This document shows positions 1 to 7,216 of a stretch of 11,276 nucleotides of DNA, piece after piece. The position numbers and the translations under genes are program-made. The stretch is from Desulfobacterales bacterium (lineage in GTDB: Bacteria; Desulfobacterota; DSM-4660; Desulfatiglandales; JALVZP01): assembly GCA_027037575.1 (NCBI GenBank), contig JALVZP010000109.1, positions 1-11,276 on the forward strand, written 5' to 3'. The notes under the pieces are model-generated. The model worked only from the letters and a program-made list of their open reading frames with translations. It did not search any database and had not been told where the DNA came from. Every line of letters starts with the position of its first letter. Within the stretch, counting starts at the first letter, position 1.

Positions 1-350
1 CAAGTGGAGTCCCAGTAGCCACTTTTACATTAGCAACTACAGAGGAATGGAGAGATAAAAACACTGGTGAAAAGCAAGAGCATACTGAATGGCATAGGAT
101 TGTTGCATGGAGACGCTTAGGAGAGATATGTGGAGAATATCTACATAAGGGGAGTAAGGTCTATATAGAAGGAAAGCTCAGGACAAGGGCATGGGAAGAC
201 AAAGATGGAAATACCAGATACACAACAGAAATAGTTGCACAAACCCTACAGATCCTTAGTCCTCCAGATAAAGAGCAGATTCCAGAAGAAATTTCTGAAC
301 CTATCCCACCAGAAGAGCCTATTGATACAGAAGAAGACATACCATTCTGA
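1..350 (+). CDS. ssb: Single-stranded DNA-binding protein SSB (3' part; start lies outside the window)
   Basis: SSB coats single-stranded DNA during replication, recombination and repair and recruits partners through its C-terminal tail. The reading frame is open from base 3 and gives 115 residues before TGA at 348-350. The N-terminal roughly 20 residues are missing because the window begins inside the gene. Visible are the OB-fold core signatures: VATFTLAT, then TEWHRIVAWRRLGEICGEYL, then KGSKVYIEGKLRTRAWEDKDG, then a final strand ending near TLQIL. A short Pro/Glu-rich linker of about 30 residues follows. The acidic tip EEDIPF matches the conserved D-D-I-P-F partner-binding tail with E in place of the first D. 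The linker is shorter than in E. coli SSB. The stop codon directly abuts the stop of the opposite-strand tatA, with no terminator between them. Arginine is mostly AGA/AGG, as in its neighbours. Confidence 0.95.
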   Translation, partial: SGVPVATFTLATTEEWRDKNTGEKQEHTEWHRIVAWRRLGEICGEYLHKGSKVYIEGKLRTRAWEDKDGNTRYTTEIVAQTLQILSPPDKEQIPEEISEPIPPEEPIDTEEDIPF

Positions 351-545
351 TCACATCTCATCCTTTTTCTTTGAATTTGTTTTAGAAGGGATTTCTTCCT
401 TATTATCATTCTCATGCATAGCTTTTTTGAAGTTTCTAATACCTTTTCCTATTCCTGCACCTATCTCTGGAAGCTTTCCTGCCCCAAATATTATGAGCAC
501 AATCACAAGTATTAGTATCAGCTCTGGCATACCAATCCCAAACAT
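351..545 (-). CDS. tatA: Sec-independent (twin-arginine) protein translocase subunit TatA/TatE
   Basis: Small membrane protein that oligomerises with TatC (and TatB where present) to move folded, cofactor-loaded proteins across the cytoplasmic membrane. The 64 residues show the full TatA plan. A very short N-terminus (MFGIGMPE, with the polar Glu8 typical of many TatAs) precedes one transmembrane helix at about residues 7-21. The FGAGKLPEIGAGIGKGIRNF hinge and amphipathic helix follows, then a charged Lys/Glu/Asn-rich tail. The ATG at 543-545 is preceded by a near-perfect Shine-Dalgarno (AAAGGAGGT) 5-6 nt upstream, which overlaps the end of the nitroreductase gene 11 nt upstream. It is the last gene of the minus-strand operon, and its TGA abuts the ssb stop. 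No tatC or tatB lies in the window. TatA versus TatE cannot be decided by sequence alone. Confidence 0.94.
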   Translation of the reverse strand: MFGIGMPELILILVIVLIIFGAGKLPEIGAGIGKGIRNFKKAMHENDNKEEIPSKTNSKKKDEM

Positions 546-556
546 GAAGACCTCCT

Positions 557-1072
557 TTAGATAAAAGTCAATACATCATCCAATGGCCTGCGAGAGCCCC
601 TCCCCGGGGATTCAGCAGGATATCCAAGGGCAATAACTGCCATAAGCTCAAAATCCTTAGGAACTTTTAGGATCTTTTCTACCTCTTCTCTCCTATTTAA
701 TATCTCTCCAAGCCATACTGCGCCAAGCCCCATTGCATGTATTGTAAGAAGCATATTCTGAATACATGCACCTATTGCCTGAACATCTTTTGTTCTATTA
801 TAGCTCCTGGATTTATCCAAGAATACTGCGATACAGACAGGAGCATTTCTAATTATATGAGCATATTTTGTTTGTTGAGATAACTTTTCTTTAACATCTC
901 TATCCTTTATCACCACAAAGCTCCAGGGTTGATTATTTAACCCTGATGGTGCCCATGTCCCCATCTCCACAATCTTCTTTATAGTTTCATCATCTATCAT
1001 CCTGTCTTCAAACCTTCTTATACTTCTCCTTGTCTTTATGACATCCATAACAATATCCTTCTTTTCTCCCAC
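557..1072 (-). CDS. Nitroreductase family FMN-dependent oxidoreductase (171 aa)
   Basis: Member of the nitroreductase fold family, homodimeric FMN enzymes that use NAD(P)H to reduce nitro compounds, quinones or flavins; the physiological substrate is not predictable. Family marks are the N-terminal TRRSIRRFEDRMID (Arg/Ser contacts to the FMN phosphate), then TWAPSGLNNQPWSFVVI, then a C-terminal GLGAVWLGE followed by a VIALGYPAE strand and PLDDVLTFI. The length is in the usual 165-220 range. The chosen start is GTG at 1070-1072, overlapping the aspS TAG by one base (TAGTG). It has a strong AAGGAGGG 6-7 nt upstream, whereas the internal ATG at codon 9 has no comparable site. The gene is coupled to aspS and followed 11 nt later by tatA. 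It is clearly different in sequence from the other nitroreductase upstream of hisS, so this is not a recent duplication. Confidence 0.9.
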   Translation of the reverse strand: MGEKKDIVMDVIKTRRSIRRFEDRMIDDETIKKIVEMGTWAPSGLNNQPWSFVVIKDRDVKEKLSQQTKYAHIIRNAPVCIAVFLDKSRSYNRTKDVQAIGACIQNMLLTIHAMGLGAVWLGEILNRREEVEKILKVPKDFELMAVIALGYPAESPGRGSRRPLDDVLTFI

Positions 1073-2859
1073 TACTTTCCCTCCTTAACTATTTTTATTC
1101 CAAGCTCTTCTATCTGCTTCTGATCTACCTCTGAAGGAGCTCCTGTAAGTGGACATGTGGCACTTGTTGTCTTTGGGAAAGGAATAACATCTCTGATTGA
1201 TTCCTTTCCAGCCATTATTGCAACAAGCCTATCAAATCCTATCGCCATACCACCATGTGGAGGTGCACCATACCTAAGTGCTTCAAGGAAGAATCCAAAC
1301 TTTCTCTCTGCCTCCTCCTCTGGTATTCCTATTATATCAAATATCTTCTTCTGAAGCTCTAAAAGATGAATTCTTATGCTTCCACCACCTATCTCTTCTC
1401 CATTTAAAACAAGATCATATGCCTTTGCCCTTACCTTAAGTGGATTTTTGTCCAAAAGATCTATGTCTTCATCTAAGGGAGCAGTAAAAGGATGATGCAT
1501 TGGATCATATTGTTTCTCTTCCTCATTCCATTCAAATAGAGGAAACCTCCTTATCCATACAAAAGAAAAATCTCTCTCTCTTATAAGACCAATCCTTCTT
1601 GCAAGGGATTTCCTGAGGATCCCAAGAGATTTGGCTGCAACCTCTTCACTATCAGCAACCATAATAATTAAATCCCCTTCTACTGCATCAAGTATCTGAT
1701 TTATAAGCCTTTTTCTTTCCTTATCCACATACTTCTTTATTGGAGATTGCCATTCATCCTCCTTTACTACCTTTGCCCATATTATTCCTTTTGCACCATA
1801 TTTTTTTACTTCTTCTGATATATCCTCAAGTTCCTTTCTTGAAAAACCAAGATCTTTTACTTTTATTGCCTTTATCTTTCCTCCCTTATTTACGGCCTCC
1901 TGAAATATTTTAAACTGGGTATTCTTTGCAATTCCAGTAATATCCTTTATTTCTATGCCAAATCTTGTATCTGGTTTGTCTGATCCAAATCTTCCCATTG
2001 CCTCCTCATACTCAATTCGAGGAAAAGGAGTCTGAATCTCATATCTTAAAACATCTCTAAAAAGTCCTTTAAGCATACTTTCAAACACATTCATTACATC
2101 TTCTTCATCCACAAAGGACATCTCCAGATCTATCTGTGTAAATTCGGGTTGTCTATCTGCCCTGAGATCCTCATCCCTGAAGCATCTGACTATCTGATAA
2201 TATTTATCAAACCCTCCTATCATAAGTATCTGTTTAAATAGCTGTGGGGATTGGGGAAGTGCATAAAATTTCCCCTTATTTATCCTGCTTGGAACAAGAT
2301 AGTCTCTTGCTCCTTCAGGAGTGCTCTTTGTAAGAAAAGGTGTTTCAACCTCTATAAAGCCATTTTTATCAAAATAGGATCTTATAAAGGAAGAAATCCT
2401 ATGTCTGAGTCTAAATACATCTATTACTTCATGTCTCCTCATCTCCAAGTATCTGTATTTAAGTCTCAGTGTCTCAGATGCATCAACAGGTCCATGTATC
2501 TGGAAAGGAAGAATTTCTGATTTGTTTAATATCCTGAGCTCTTCTGCTCTTACCTCTATCTTCCCTGTCTTTAACTTTGGATTTTCCTGTCCTTCAACTC
2601 TTTTATATACCTTCCCCCTTACTGCTATTACATACTCATCCTTCAGCTGCTTTGCCTTGTAATATGCATTTCCATTTATTTGGGGATCAAACACGATTTG
2701 GGTTATACCTTCCCTATCCCTTAAGTCCACAAATATGAGATTTCCAAGGTCCCTCCTTGAGTGAACCCATCCCATAAGGATAACTTCTCTTCCAATAGAA
2801 CCTAAGCCAAGTTCACCACATGTATGTGTCCTTTTCCATTCTCCCATAAAGTCTATCAT
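1072..2859 (-). CDS. aspS: Aspartate--tRNA ligase (bacterial type, with GAD domain)
   Basis: Class IIb aminoacyl-tRNA synthetase charging tRNA-Asp. At 595 residues it is the normal bacterial length. Domains are an N-terminal OB-fold anticodon-binding domain (about 8-110, with GWVHSRRDLGNLIFVDLRDR), a hinge, and the class II catalytic core. Motif 1 is near GFIEVETP (167-174), the flipping loop STPEGARDYLVPSR is at 179-192, and QSPQLFKQ is at 203-210. Motif 2 is FRDEDLRADRQPEFTQID at 227-244, and motif 3 is GMAIGFDRL with Arg544. The bacterial GAD insertion lies between, at about 290-420. The ATG at 2857-2859 overlaps the hisS stop as ATGA and has GAGGTGGAG just upstream. A second Met at residue 5 has no site of its own. 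The anticodon-loop residues that separate discriminating from non-discriminating AspRS are mixed here (Leu38, Gly90), so I do not claim which kind it is. Confidence 0.97.
   Translation of the reverse strand: MIDFMGEWKRTHTCGELGLGSIGREVILMGWVHSRRDLGNLIFVDLRDREGITQIVFDPQINGNAYYKAKQLKDEYVIAVRGKVYKRVEGQENPKLKTGKIEVRAEELRILNKSEILPFQIHGPVDASETLRLKYRYLEMRRHEVIDVFRLRHRISSFIRSYFDKNGFIEVETPFLTKSTPEGARDYLVPSRINKGKFYALPQSPQLFKQILMIGGFDKYYQIVRCFRDEDLRADRQPEFTQIDLEMSFVDEEDVMNVFESMLKGLFRDVLRYEIQTPFPRIEYEEAMGRFGSDKPDTRFGIEIKDITGIAKNTQFKIFQEAVNKGGKIKAIKVKDLGFSRKELEDISEEVKKYGAKGIIWAKVVKEDEWQSPIKKYVDKERKRLINQILDAVEGDLIIMVADSEEVAAKSLGILRKSLARRIGLIRERDFSFVWIRRFPLFEWNEEEKQYDPMHHPFTAPLDEDIDLLDKNPLKVRAKAYDLVLNGEEIGGGSIRIHLLELQKKIFDIIGIPEEEAERKFGFFLEALRYGAPPHGGMAIGFDRLVAIMAGKESIRDVIPFPKTTSATCPLTGAPSEVDQKQIEELGIKIVKEGK
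1079..1086 (-). promoter_or_regulatory. Ribosome binding site fixing the GTG start of the 171-aa nitroreductase
   Basis: On the minus strand AAGGAGGG ends 6 nt before the GTG at 1072. It lies within the last codons of aspS. It supports GTG initiation and translational coupling over the later in-frame ATG. Confidence 0.7.
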
Positions 2860-4100
2860 ATCTCCACCTCAATTCTATTGAGATCTATTTCTTTTTGCTC
2901 TCCTGTTCTCATATCTCTTAGAATTGCATTTTTCTTCTTTATCTCCTCTTCTCCTATAATAAGGACCTTTTTTGAATTCAGCTTATCTGCCCTCCTCATC
3001 TGTGCCTTTAGTCCCTTATCCTCATATTCCATCTCAACCCAGATTCCCTTTTTCCTAAGCCTTATTGCATTAGAAAAGGCTATTTTCCTTGCTTCTTCTC
3101 CAAGTGCTGCAATAAATAGATCTGGTGATCTTTCATCAATCCTTCTTTTCTTCCTTAGCAATTCTATTGTCCTTTCCATCCCTATTGCAAATCCTATTGC
3201 TGGATGATCAGGTCCTCCAAGAAGCTTAACCAATCCATCATATCTTCCTCCACCTGCAATGGCATTCTGTGCACCAAGCTCCTCTGTAAGGACCTCAAAT
3301 GCTGTCCTTGTATAATAGTCAAGTCCCCTTACAAGCCCTGGATTCACAACAAATTCTATTCCAAACTCATTTAAGAGCTTCTGGACAGAAGAGAAATGCT
3401 CTTTACAGTCTTCACAGAGAAAATCAAGAATAATTGGAGCATCCTGAAGTGTCTTCTTACAAGACTCTACTTTACAATCAAACACGCGGAGGGGATTAAG
3501 CTCTGATCTCCTTTTACAATCTGAACAAAGCTCTTCTCTTTTGTTTTCCAGATAGCTCTTTAGCTTTTCCCTAAAGGATGGTCTACATCTTGGGCATCCT
3601 AAGGAATTTATATTTAGGCTTAGATCATCAGAAAGGCCAATCCTATTAAATAGCTCCATTATCATGATGATCTGCTCAGCATCTGTAATTGGTCCTGGAT
3701 CACCAAACTCCTCTACATTTATCTGATGAAACTGTCTAAACCTTCCTTTCTGAGGCCTTTCATGCCTAAACATCGGGCCAATAGAGTATAGCTTCTGGAT
3801 GCCTCCTTTTTGATAAAGCCTGTTTTGGATGTATGCCCTTACAACGGATGCCGTTGCCTCTGGCCTAAGGCTTAGGCTTCTTCCCTTTGAATCCTGAAAT
3901 GTATACATCTCCTTTGAGACGATATCTGTCTCCTGACCTATGCTTCTTTTAAAAAGCTCTGTCTTCTCTAAGATTGGAGTCCTTATCTCTTTAAATCCGT
4001 ATACTTCAAATAGTTTTCTTGCCTCATTTTCCAGAAACTGCCAATAGGAGATCTCATCTGGAAGTATGTCCCTAAATCCCTTTATAGTGGTAAACTCCAT
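2856..4100 (-). CDS. hisS: Histidine--tRNA ligase
   Basis: Class IIa synthetase charging tRNA-His. From the ATG at 4098-4100 it is 414 residues, the usual size, and begins MEFTTIKGFRDILPDE, the typical HisRS N-terminus. Other marks are SLRPEATASVVRAY (77-90), motif 2 FRHERPQKGRFRQFHQ (111-126), the HisRS-specific LVRGLDYYTRT around Arg258 and AGGGRYDGLV, and motif 3 AIGFAIGMERT. A C-terminal Rossmann-like anticodon-binding domain runs from about 320 to the end. The insertion domain between motif 2 and LVRGLDYY carries four Cys pairs (CPRC, CSDC, CKVESC, CEDC) that could bind a metal. A GTG five codons upstream would lengthen the protein to 419 aa, but it has a poor ribosome site. The ATG shares one base with the preceding TAA (TAATG) and has GGAGAGGG at the right distance. 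There is no T-box or other leader, because the gene is embedded in the operon. Confidence 0.96.
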   Translation of the reverse strand: MEFTTIKGFRDILPDEISYWQFLENEARKLFEVYGFKEIRTPILEKTELFKRSIGQETDIVSKEMYTFQDSKGRSLSLRPEATASVVRAYIQNRLYQKGGIQKLYSIGPMFRHERPQKGRFRQFHQINVEEFGDPGPITDAEQIIMIMELFNRIGLSDDLSLNINSLGCPRCRPSFREKLKSYLENKREELCSDCKRRSELNPLRVFDCKVESCKKTLQDAPIILDFLCEDCKEHFSSVQKLLNEFGIEFVVNPGLVRGLDYYTRTAFEVLTEELGAQNAIAGGGRYDGLVKLLGGPDHPAIGFAIGMERTIELLRKKRRIDERSPDLFIAALGEEARKIAFSNAIRLRKKGIWVEMEYEDKGLKAQMRRADKLNSKKVLIIGEEEIKKKNAILRDMRTGEQKEIDLNRIEVEI

Positions 4101-4753
4101 TATATCCCTCTCCACCTTACTATTTTCTCTAATAGAACACGAGGTGTCTTTATCTTGTTAATAGGAGCATCCTCATCTGGATATCCCACAGCTATTCCAA
4201 TTACCACATTCTTTTGTTCTGGAATATTTAGCTCCTCCTTAATCTCATCCTGAAATTGAGTAATAAGCCCTATTGGACATGTCCCAAGACCAAGTGCATA
4301 GGCAGAAAGGAGAAGATAGCCAACAAATATCCCTATGTCAGTAAGTCTTGAGCTGGAAAATGCACTATCTATGCTTATTATGATTGCTACAGGTGCACCA
4401 TAAAAATTGCAGCTTCCTTCATTGATAAAATCCTGAAACTGAATACCTCCTGGAATCCCAGGGGAGAGCACTTCAAACAGCTCCCTCTGCCTTCTCAAAA
4501 ACTCCTCAGGAAGTTTCTTTACAGCACCAGGTGCACATGAAACCTGAAGCTCCCTCATCCTCTTCAAAAGTATCCTGCTTAACCTTTCCCTTTCCTTTCC
4601 TGCAACAACCACAATCTCCCAGGGCTGTAAATTTATAGCAGAAGGTGCCTTAGATGCAAGTGTTAAAAGCTCTATCAGCTTTTCCTTTTCAACAGGTTTA
4701 TCCAAGTATGCCCTTATACTTTTCCTTTCATTAATTGCCTTAATGAGATCCAT
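4100..4753 (-). CDS. Nitroreductase family FMN-dependent oxidoreductase (217 aa)
   Basis: FMN-binding nitroreductase-fold enzyme, longer than its paralogue near tatA. Family marks are INERKSIRAYLDKPVEKEKL at the N-terminus (FMN-phosphate contacts), then SKAPSAINLQPWEIVVVAGK, an internal segment with GSCNFYGAPVAIIISID, then LLLSAYALGLGTCPIGLI and a final VIGIAVGYPDED strand. The extra residues at about 70-115 (a charged helix and a Gly/Pro-rich loop) resemble the larger nitrobenzene- or FMN-reductase-like subgroup with a lid over the active site. The substrate cannot be inferred. ATG at 4751-4753 has AAAGGAG about 7-9 nt upstream. The gene overlaps the upstream cyclase gene by 14 bases and shares one base with the hisS start, so all three are probably translationally coupled. 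No transmembrane or signal segment is seen, so it should be cytoplasmic. Confidence 0.9.
   Translation of the reverse strand: MDLIKAINERKSIRAYLDKPVEKEKLIELLTLASKAPSAINLQPWEIVVVAGKERERLSRILLKRMRELQVSCAPGAVKKLPEEFLRRQRELFEVLSPGIPGGIQFQDFINEGSCNFYGAPVAIIISIDSAFSSSRLTDIGIFVGYLLLSAYALGLGTCPIGLITQFQDEIKEELNIPEQKNVVIGIAVGYPDEDAPINKIKTPRVLLEKIVRWRGI
4106..4113 (-). promoter_or_regulatory. Ribosome binding site that decides the hisS start
   Basis: Minus-strand GGAGAGGG ends 5 nt before the ATG at 4100. It overlaps the alternative GTG at 4113-4115, which would itself have only a weak site. This favours the shorter, family-typical HisRS N-terminus. Confidence 0.6.
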
Positions 4754-6266
4754 GATCCTTCTCCTTTATAGAATACACATCTATTGGGCCTTCTATATCC
4801 CTAAGAAAAGAGAGAGAACTCTTCTTTTCTAAGATAAATTCCTTTCTTAACTTCCTACTTACACTTTCTGAGATCAATATTTCTCCATCATTTGCATTAG
4901 TTGCGAGTCTTTCAGCAAGATTAACATCAAGCCCAATGACAGTAAAGTCAAACCTCTTCTTTGTCCCAACATTTCCAACAAATACATCTCCTTCTGTAAT
5001 ACCTATTCCAATTCCTATCTCCTTAAATACCGTCTCCCTTTTCTTCCAACTATCCCTCAGTTCGTTAAATATCTTTTTTATCTCTATTGCTGCACATATA
5101 GCAGAATAAGAGGGATTCTTTAAGGTCACAGGATAGCCAAATATTACAAGTGCCGCATCTCCTATAAACTTATTCAGTGTGCCATGAAACCTGAATACCA
5201 CATCTGTGATCATACCGAAGAATTCATTTAAAAAGCTTCTTGTAGTCTCTATGGAGATCCTTTGAATAAGCAAAGTGAATCTCTTTATATCTGCAAAAAG
5301 TATTACTACATCCCTTATTTCTCCCAATTCAACGGGATCTCTGCTGCAGGATACAAGCATATCTGCTATTTCAGATGCCATATACTGCTCAAAAAGGGTC
5401 TTTAGCCTCAGCTTTTCTTCCCTTTCTTTCTGAGATCTGAGATTTTCTATTGCCAATGCAGCCTGACGACAAATGAGAAAAATAAACTCTAAATCGCTCT
5501 TCACAAATGGCCTATCATCTCTTGCCTTACTTATGTTTAAAACCCCAAATACCTTCCTTTCCTTAGCATAGATTGGGATTAGCGCAATTGGAACAGACAT
5601 GGAGATTATGTCCTTCTTTCTTAAAAGATCTCTTATTTCATCTATAGATTCGTTTATTATCTCTGATCCGTCTATAAGAAGAGGCCTCTTATTCTTAAAT
5701 ACCCAACCAGAAATCCCTTCCCCTGGCCTGAGTTTTGCCTTCCTTATTATAGAATCGTCGATTCCAATAGCCTCTTTTATCTCAAGTATATCCTCCTTTT
5801 CATCATACATCATAATAGATATCCTATCTGCACCTGCATAATCCCTTACAGCATTTAGCAATACACTCAGTATCTCATCCTCTGACTCTGCAGTAATAAA
5901 CCTTTCTGTAAGCTCATAAAGGGACATGAATGTGTCTATCTTTATCCTCTCCTTTATTTGGAAGATCCTCTGAAGCTTAAAGTTTAGAAAAGAGATTAAT
6001 TTATCAAGAAAGGTTTTATCTTTGATGATAAAATTGAAGGAAGTCCCTTTCTTTAACTCATCTATATCATTTTCTGGAACAAGAATGACAATCTCTGATT
6101 TCTCCTTTAGTTTTTTTAAGTGGTCTCTATTCTCTACCAGCTCTAAGTCAATTAGGGCTACCTTTAAAAGATCCTTTTCTATGTTAATAATTCCCTTTTC
6201 AACTAATCTGACACTATATCCCTCTTTTTTCAGCCTATCTGCTACCTCTTCCAGTGAATCCTTCAC
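4740..6266 (-). CDS. Receiver-like / GAF / class III adenylate (guanylate) cyclase
   Basis: Predicted soluble class III nucleotide cyclase making cAMP from ATP. Domains of the 508 residues: a degenerate receiver-like region (1-95) that starts at alpha-1 and has LIDLEL around Asp40 and Lys82 at the beta-5 position; a GAF sensor domain (about 111-285, with GEGISGWVFKNKRPLLIDG and FGVLNISK); a coiled linker (about 280-300); and the cyclase domain (about 305-500). Catalytic residues are all visible. Metal-binding Asp326 (LFADIKRFT) and Asp370 (NKFIGDAALVIFG) are present, as are the adenine-specifying Lys366 and Asp440 (FDFTVIG). Transition-state Asn449 and Arg453 (VNLAERL) are also present. The K/D pair argues for ATP rather than GTP. 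The start is GTG at 6264-6266, overlapping the etfA stop as GTGA; an in-frame stop lies just upstream, and AAAGGAG sits 11 nt away. The GAF ligand is unknown. A cyclase in an ETF operon is unusual. Confidence 0.9.
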   Translation of the reverse strand: MKDSLEEVADRLKKEGYSVRLVEKGIINIEKDLLKVALIDLELVENRDHLKKLKEKSEIVILVPENDIDELKKGTSFNFIIKDKTFLDKLISFLNFKLQRIFQIKERIKIDTFMSLYELTERFITAESEDEILSVLLNAVRDYAGADRISIMMYDEKEDILEIKEAIGIDDSIIRKAKLRPGEGISGWVFKNKRPLLIDGSEIINESIDEIRDLLRKKDIISMSVPIALIPIYAKERKVFGVLNISKARDDRPFVKSDLEFIFLICRQAALAIENLRSQKEREEKLRLKTLFEQYMASEIADMLVSCSRDPVELGEIRDVVILFADIKRFTLLIQRISIETTRSFLNEFFGMITDVVFRFHGTLNKFIGDAALVIFGYPVTLKNPSYSAICAAIEIKKIFNELRDSWKKRETVFKEIGIGIGITEGDVFVGNVGTKKRFDFTVIGLDVNLAERLATNANDGEILISESVSRKLRKEFILEKKSSLSFLRDIEGPIDVYSIKEKDHGSH

Positions 6267-7216
6267 TTTTTAAGCTTCTCCTTTAATACAGGAATCACCT
6301 GAAACATATCTGCTACAACACCATAGTGGGCAATATTAAAGATAGGTGCCTTAGGATCCTTATTTACTGCAATGATTGTCTTAGAATTCTTCATCCCTAC
6401 CTGATGCTGGAATGATCCACTTATTCCAAGTGCAAGATATATCTTTGGCTTTACAGTCTTTCCTGAGATTCCAACCTGCCTGCTCTTTGGAAGCCATCCT
6501 TTGTCTGCAACAGGTCTTGAACATGCAAGAACAGCTCCTATCTCATCTGCAAACTCCTGAACAATAGGTATATTTTCTGGCTTTCCTATTCCCCTTCCAA
6601 TAGATACAATGATGTCAGCGCTGCTTATGTCTATGTCTTCTATCTTTTCCTCTATGTATTCCAGAAACCTTCTTTTATATGTCCCTGCCTGAAATGGAAT
6701 CTCCATTACGCTTGCGGATCTCTTTTCTCTTATCTCTGGCTCAAATGTCCCAGGCCTAACAGTTACCAGATATCTCTCATATGGCTTTAATCTGATCTCT
6801 GAAAATATCTTCCCTCCGTATATCTGCCTTAGGGTAGCAAGTCTCCCCTCTTTTAGACTTACATCCACGCAGTCTGTGATTAATGGAAGAGAGAGCTTTT
6901 CAGAAAGAAAAGGGGCAAGATCCATCCCAAATGAAGAATGGGAAATCATAATTAGCTTAGGAGATGTAGCATCTATTGCCTTCTTTATTGCCTCTAAGTA
7001 TGGCTCTGGAGAATAGTTCTTTAGCTCAGGAGAATCAACAAAGATGATCCTATCACAGAAATCTTTTAGTTTATCAATGAATCCCCTTTCTCCTCCAAGA
7101 AGAAGTGAGGCTATCTCCATAGGACTTTCTTTTGAGATCCTTTCTGCAAGACTAAGCATCTCAAAAGTAACATCCCTTAGCTCTCCTCTTCTATGTTCTG
7201 CAAGGACAAGGATCAT
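6263..7216 (-). CDS. etfA: Electron transfer flavoprotein, alpha subunit
   Basis: Large subunit of the EtfAB heterodimer, which binds FAD and shuttles electrons between acyl-CoA-type dehydrogenases and a membrane acceptor. The 317 residues are the usual length, without the N-terminal ferredoxin extension some EtfAs carry. The N-terminal half (1-190) has the ETF adenine-nucleotide-hydrolase-like fold starting MILVLAEHRRGELRD. The C-terminal FAD domain (about 200-317) shows IVSIGRGIGKPEN, SRPVADKGWLPKSRQVG, SGKTVKPKIYLALGISG, FQHQVGMKNSKTIIAVNKDP and APIFNIAHYGVVADMFQVIP. The FAD loop reads SGSFQHQVG rather than the more common SGAIQHLAG. ATG at 7214-7216 shares a base with the etfB stop (TAATG), and GGGAGG is 6 nt upstream. 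It is followed by the cyclase through a GTGA overlap. Confidence 0.96.
   Translation of the reverse strand: MILVLAEHRRGELRDVTFEMLSLAERISKESPMEIASLLLGGERGFIDKLKDFCDRIIFVDSPELKNYSPEPYLEAIKKAIDATSPKLIMISHSSFGMDLAPFLSEKLSLPLITDCVDVSLKEGRLATLRQIYGGKIFSEIRLKPYERYLVTVRPGTFEPEIREKRSASVMEIPFQAGTYKRRFLEYIEEKIEDIDISSADIIVSIGRGIGKPENIPIVQEFADEIGAVLACSRPVADKGWLPKSRQVGISGKTVKPKIYLALGISGSFQHQVGMKNSKTIIAVNKDPKAPIFNIAHYGVVADMFQVIPVLKEKLKK
6278..6284 (-). promoter_or_regulatory. Ribosome binding site for the cyclase GTG start
   Basis: Minus-strand AAAGGAG lies 11 nt upstream of the GTG at 6266, inside the end of etfA. An in-frame TAA overlaps its upstream side. The cyclase therefore cannot extend further upstream, and its missing receiver beta-1 is not an annotation artefact. 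Confidence 0.6.

Noticed and set aside
351..420. Possible terminator hairpin near AGAAGGGATTTCTT after the ssb stop
   Set aside because: The stem is only 4-5 bp, it lies inside tatA coding sequence, and no T-run follows at the right distance.
235..564. 109-codon plus-strand open frame across the ssb end and tatA
   Set aside because: It is antisense to tatA and out of frame with ssb, with no ribosome site or recognisable protein features.
2824..3207. 127-codon plus-strand open frame inside hisS/aspS
   Set aside because: Shadow of the conserved HisRS C-terminus on the other strand; its Ser/Phe-rich composition is that of reversed AT-rich codons.
4101..4115. GTG start for hisS five codons upstream (419 aa)
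   Set aside because: Weak ribosome site; the ATG at 4100 has GGAGAGGG at good spacing, the TAATG coupling and the family-typical N-terminus.
2860..4130. T-box leader for hisS or aspS
   Set aside because: Both genes start inside or directly on the preceding gene, leaving no room for a leader.
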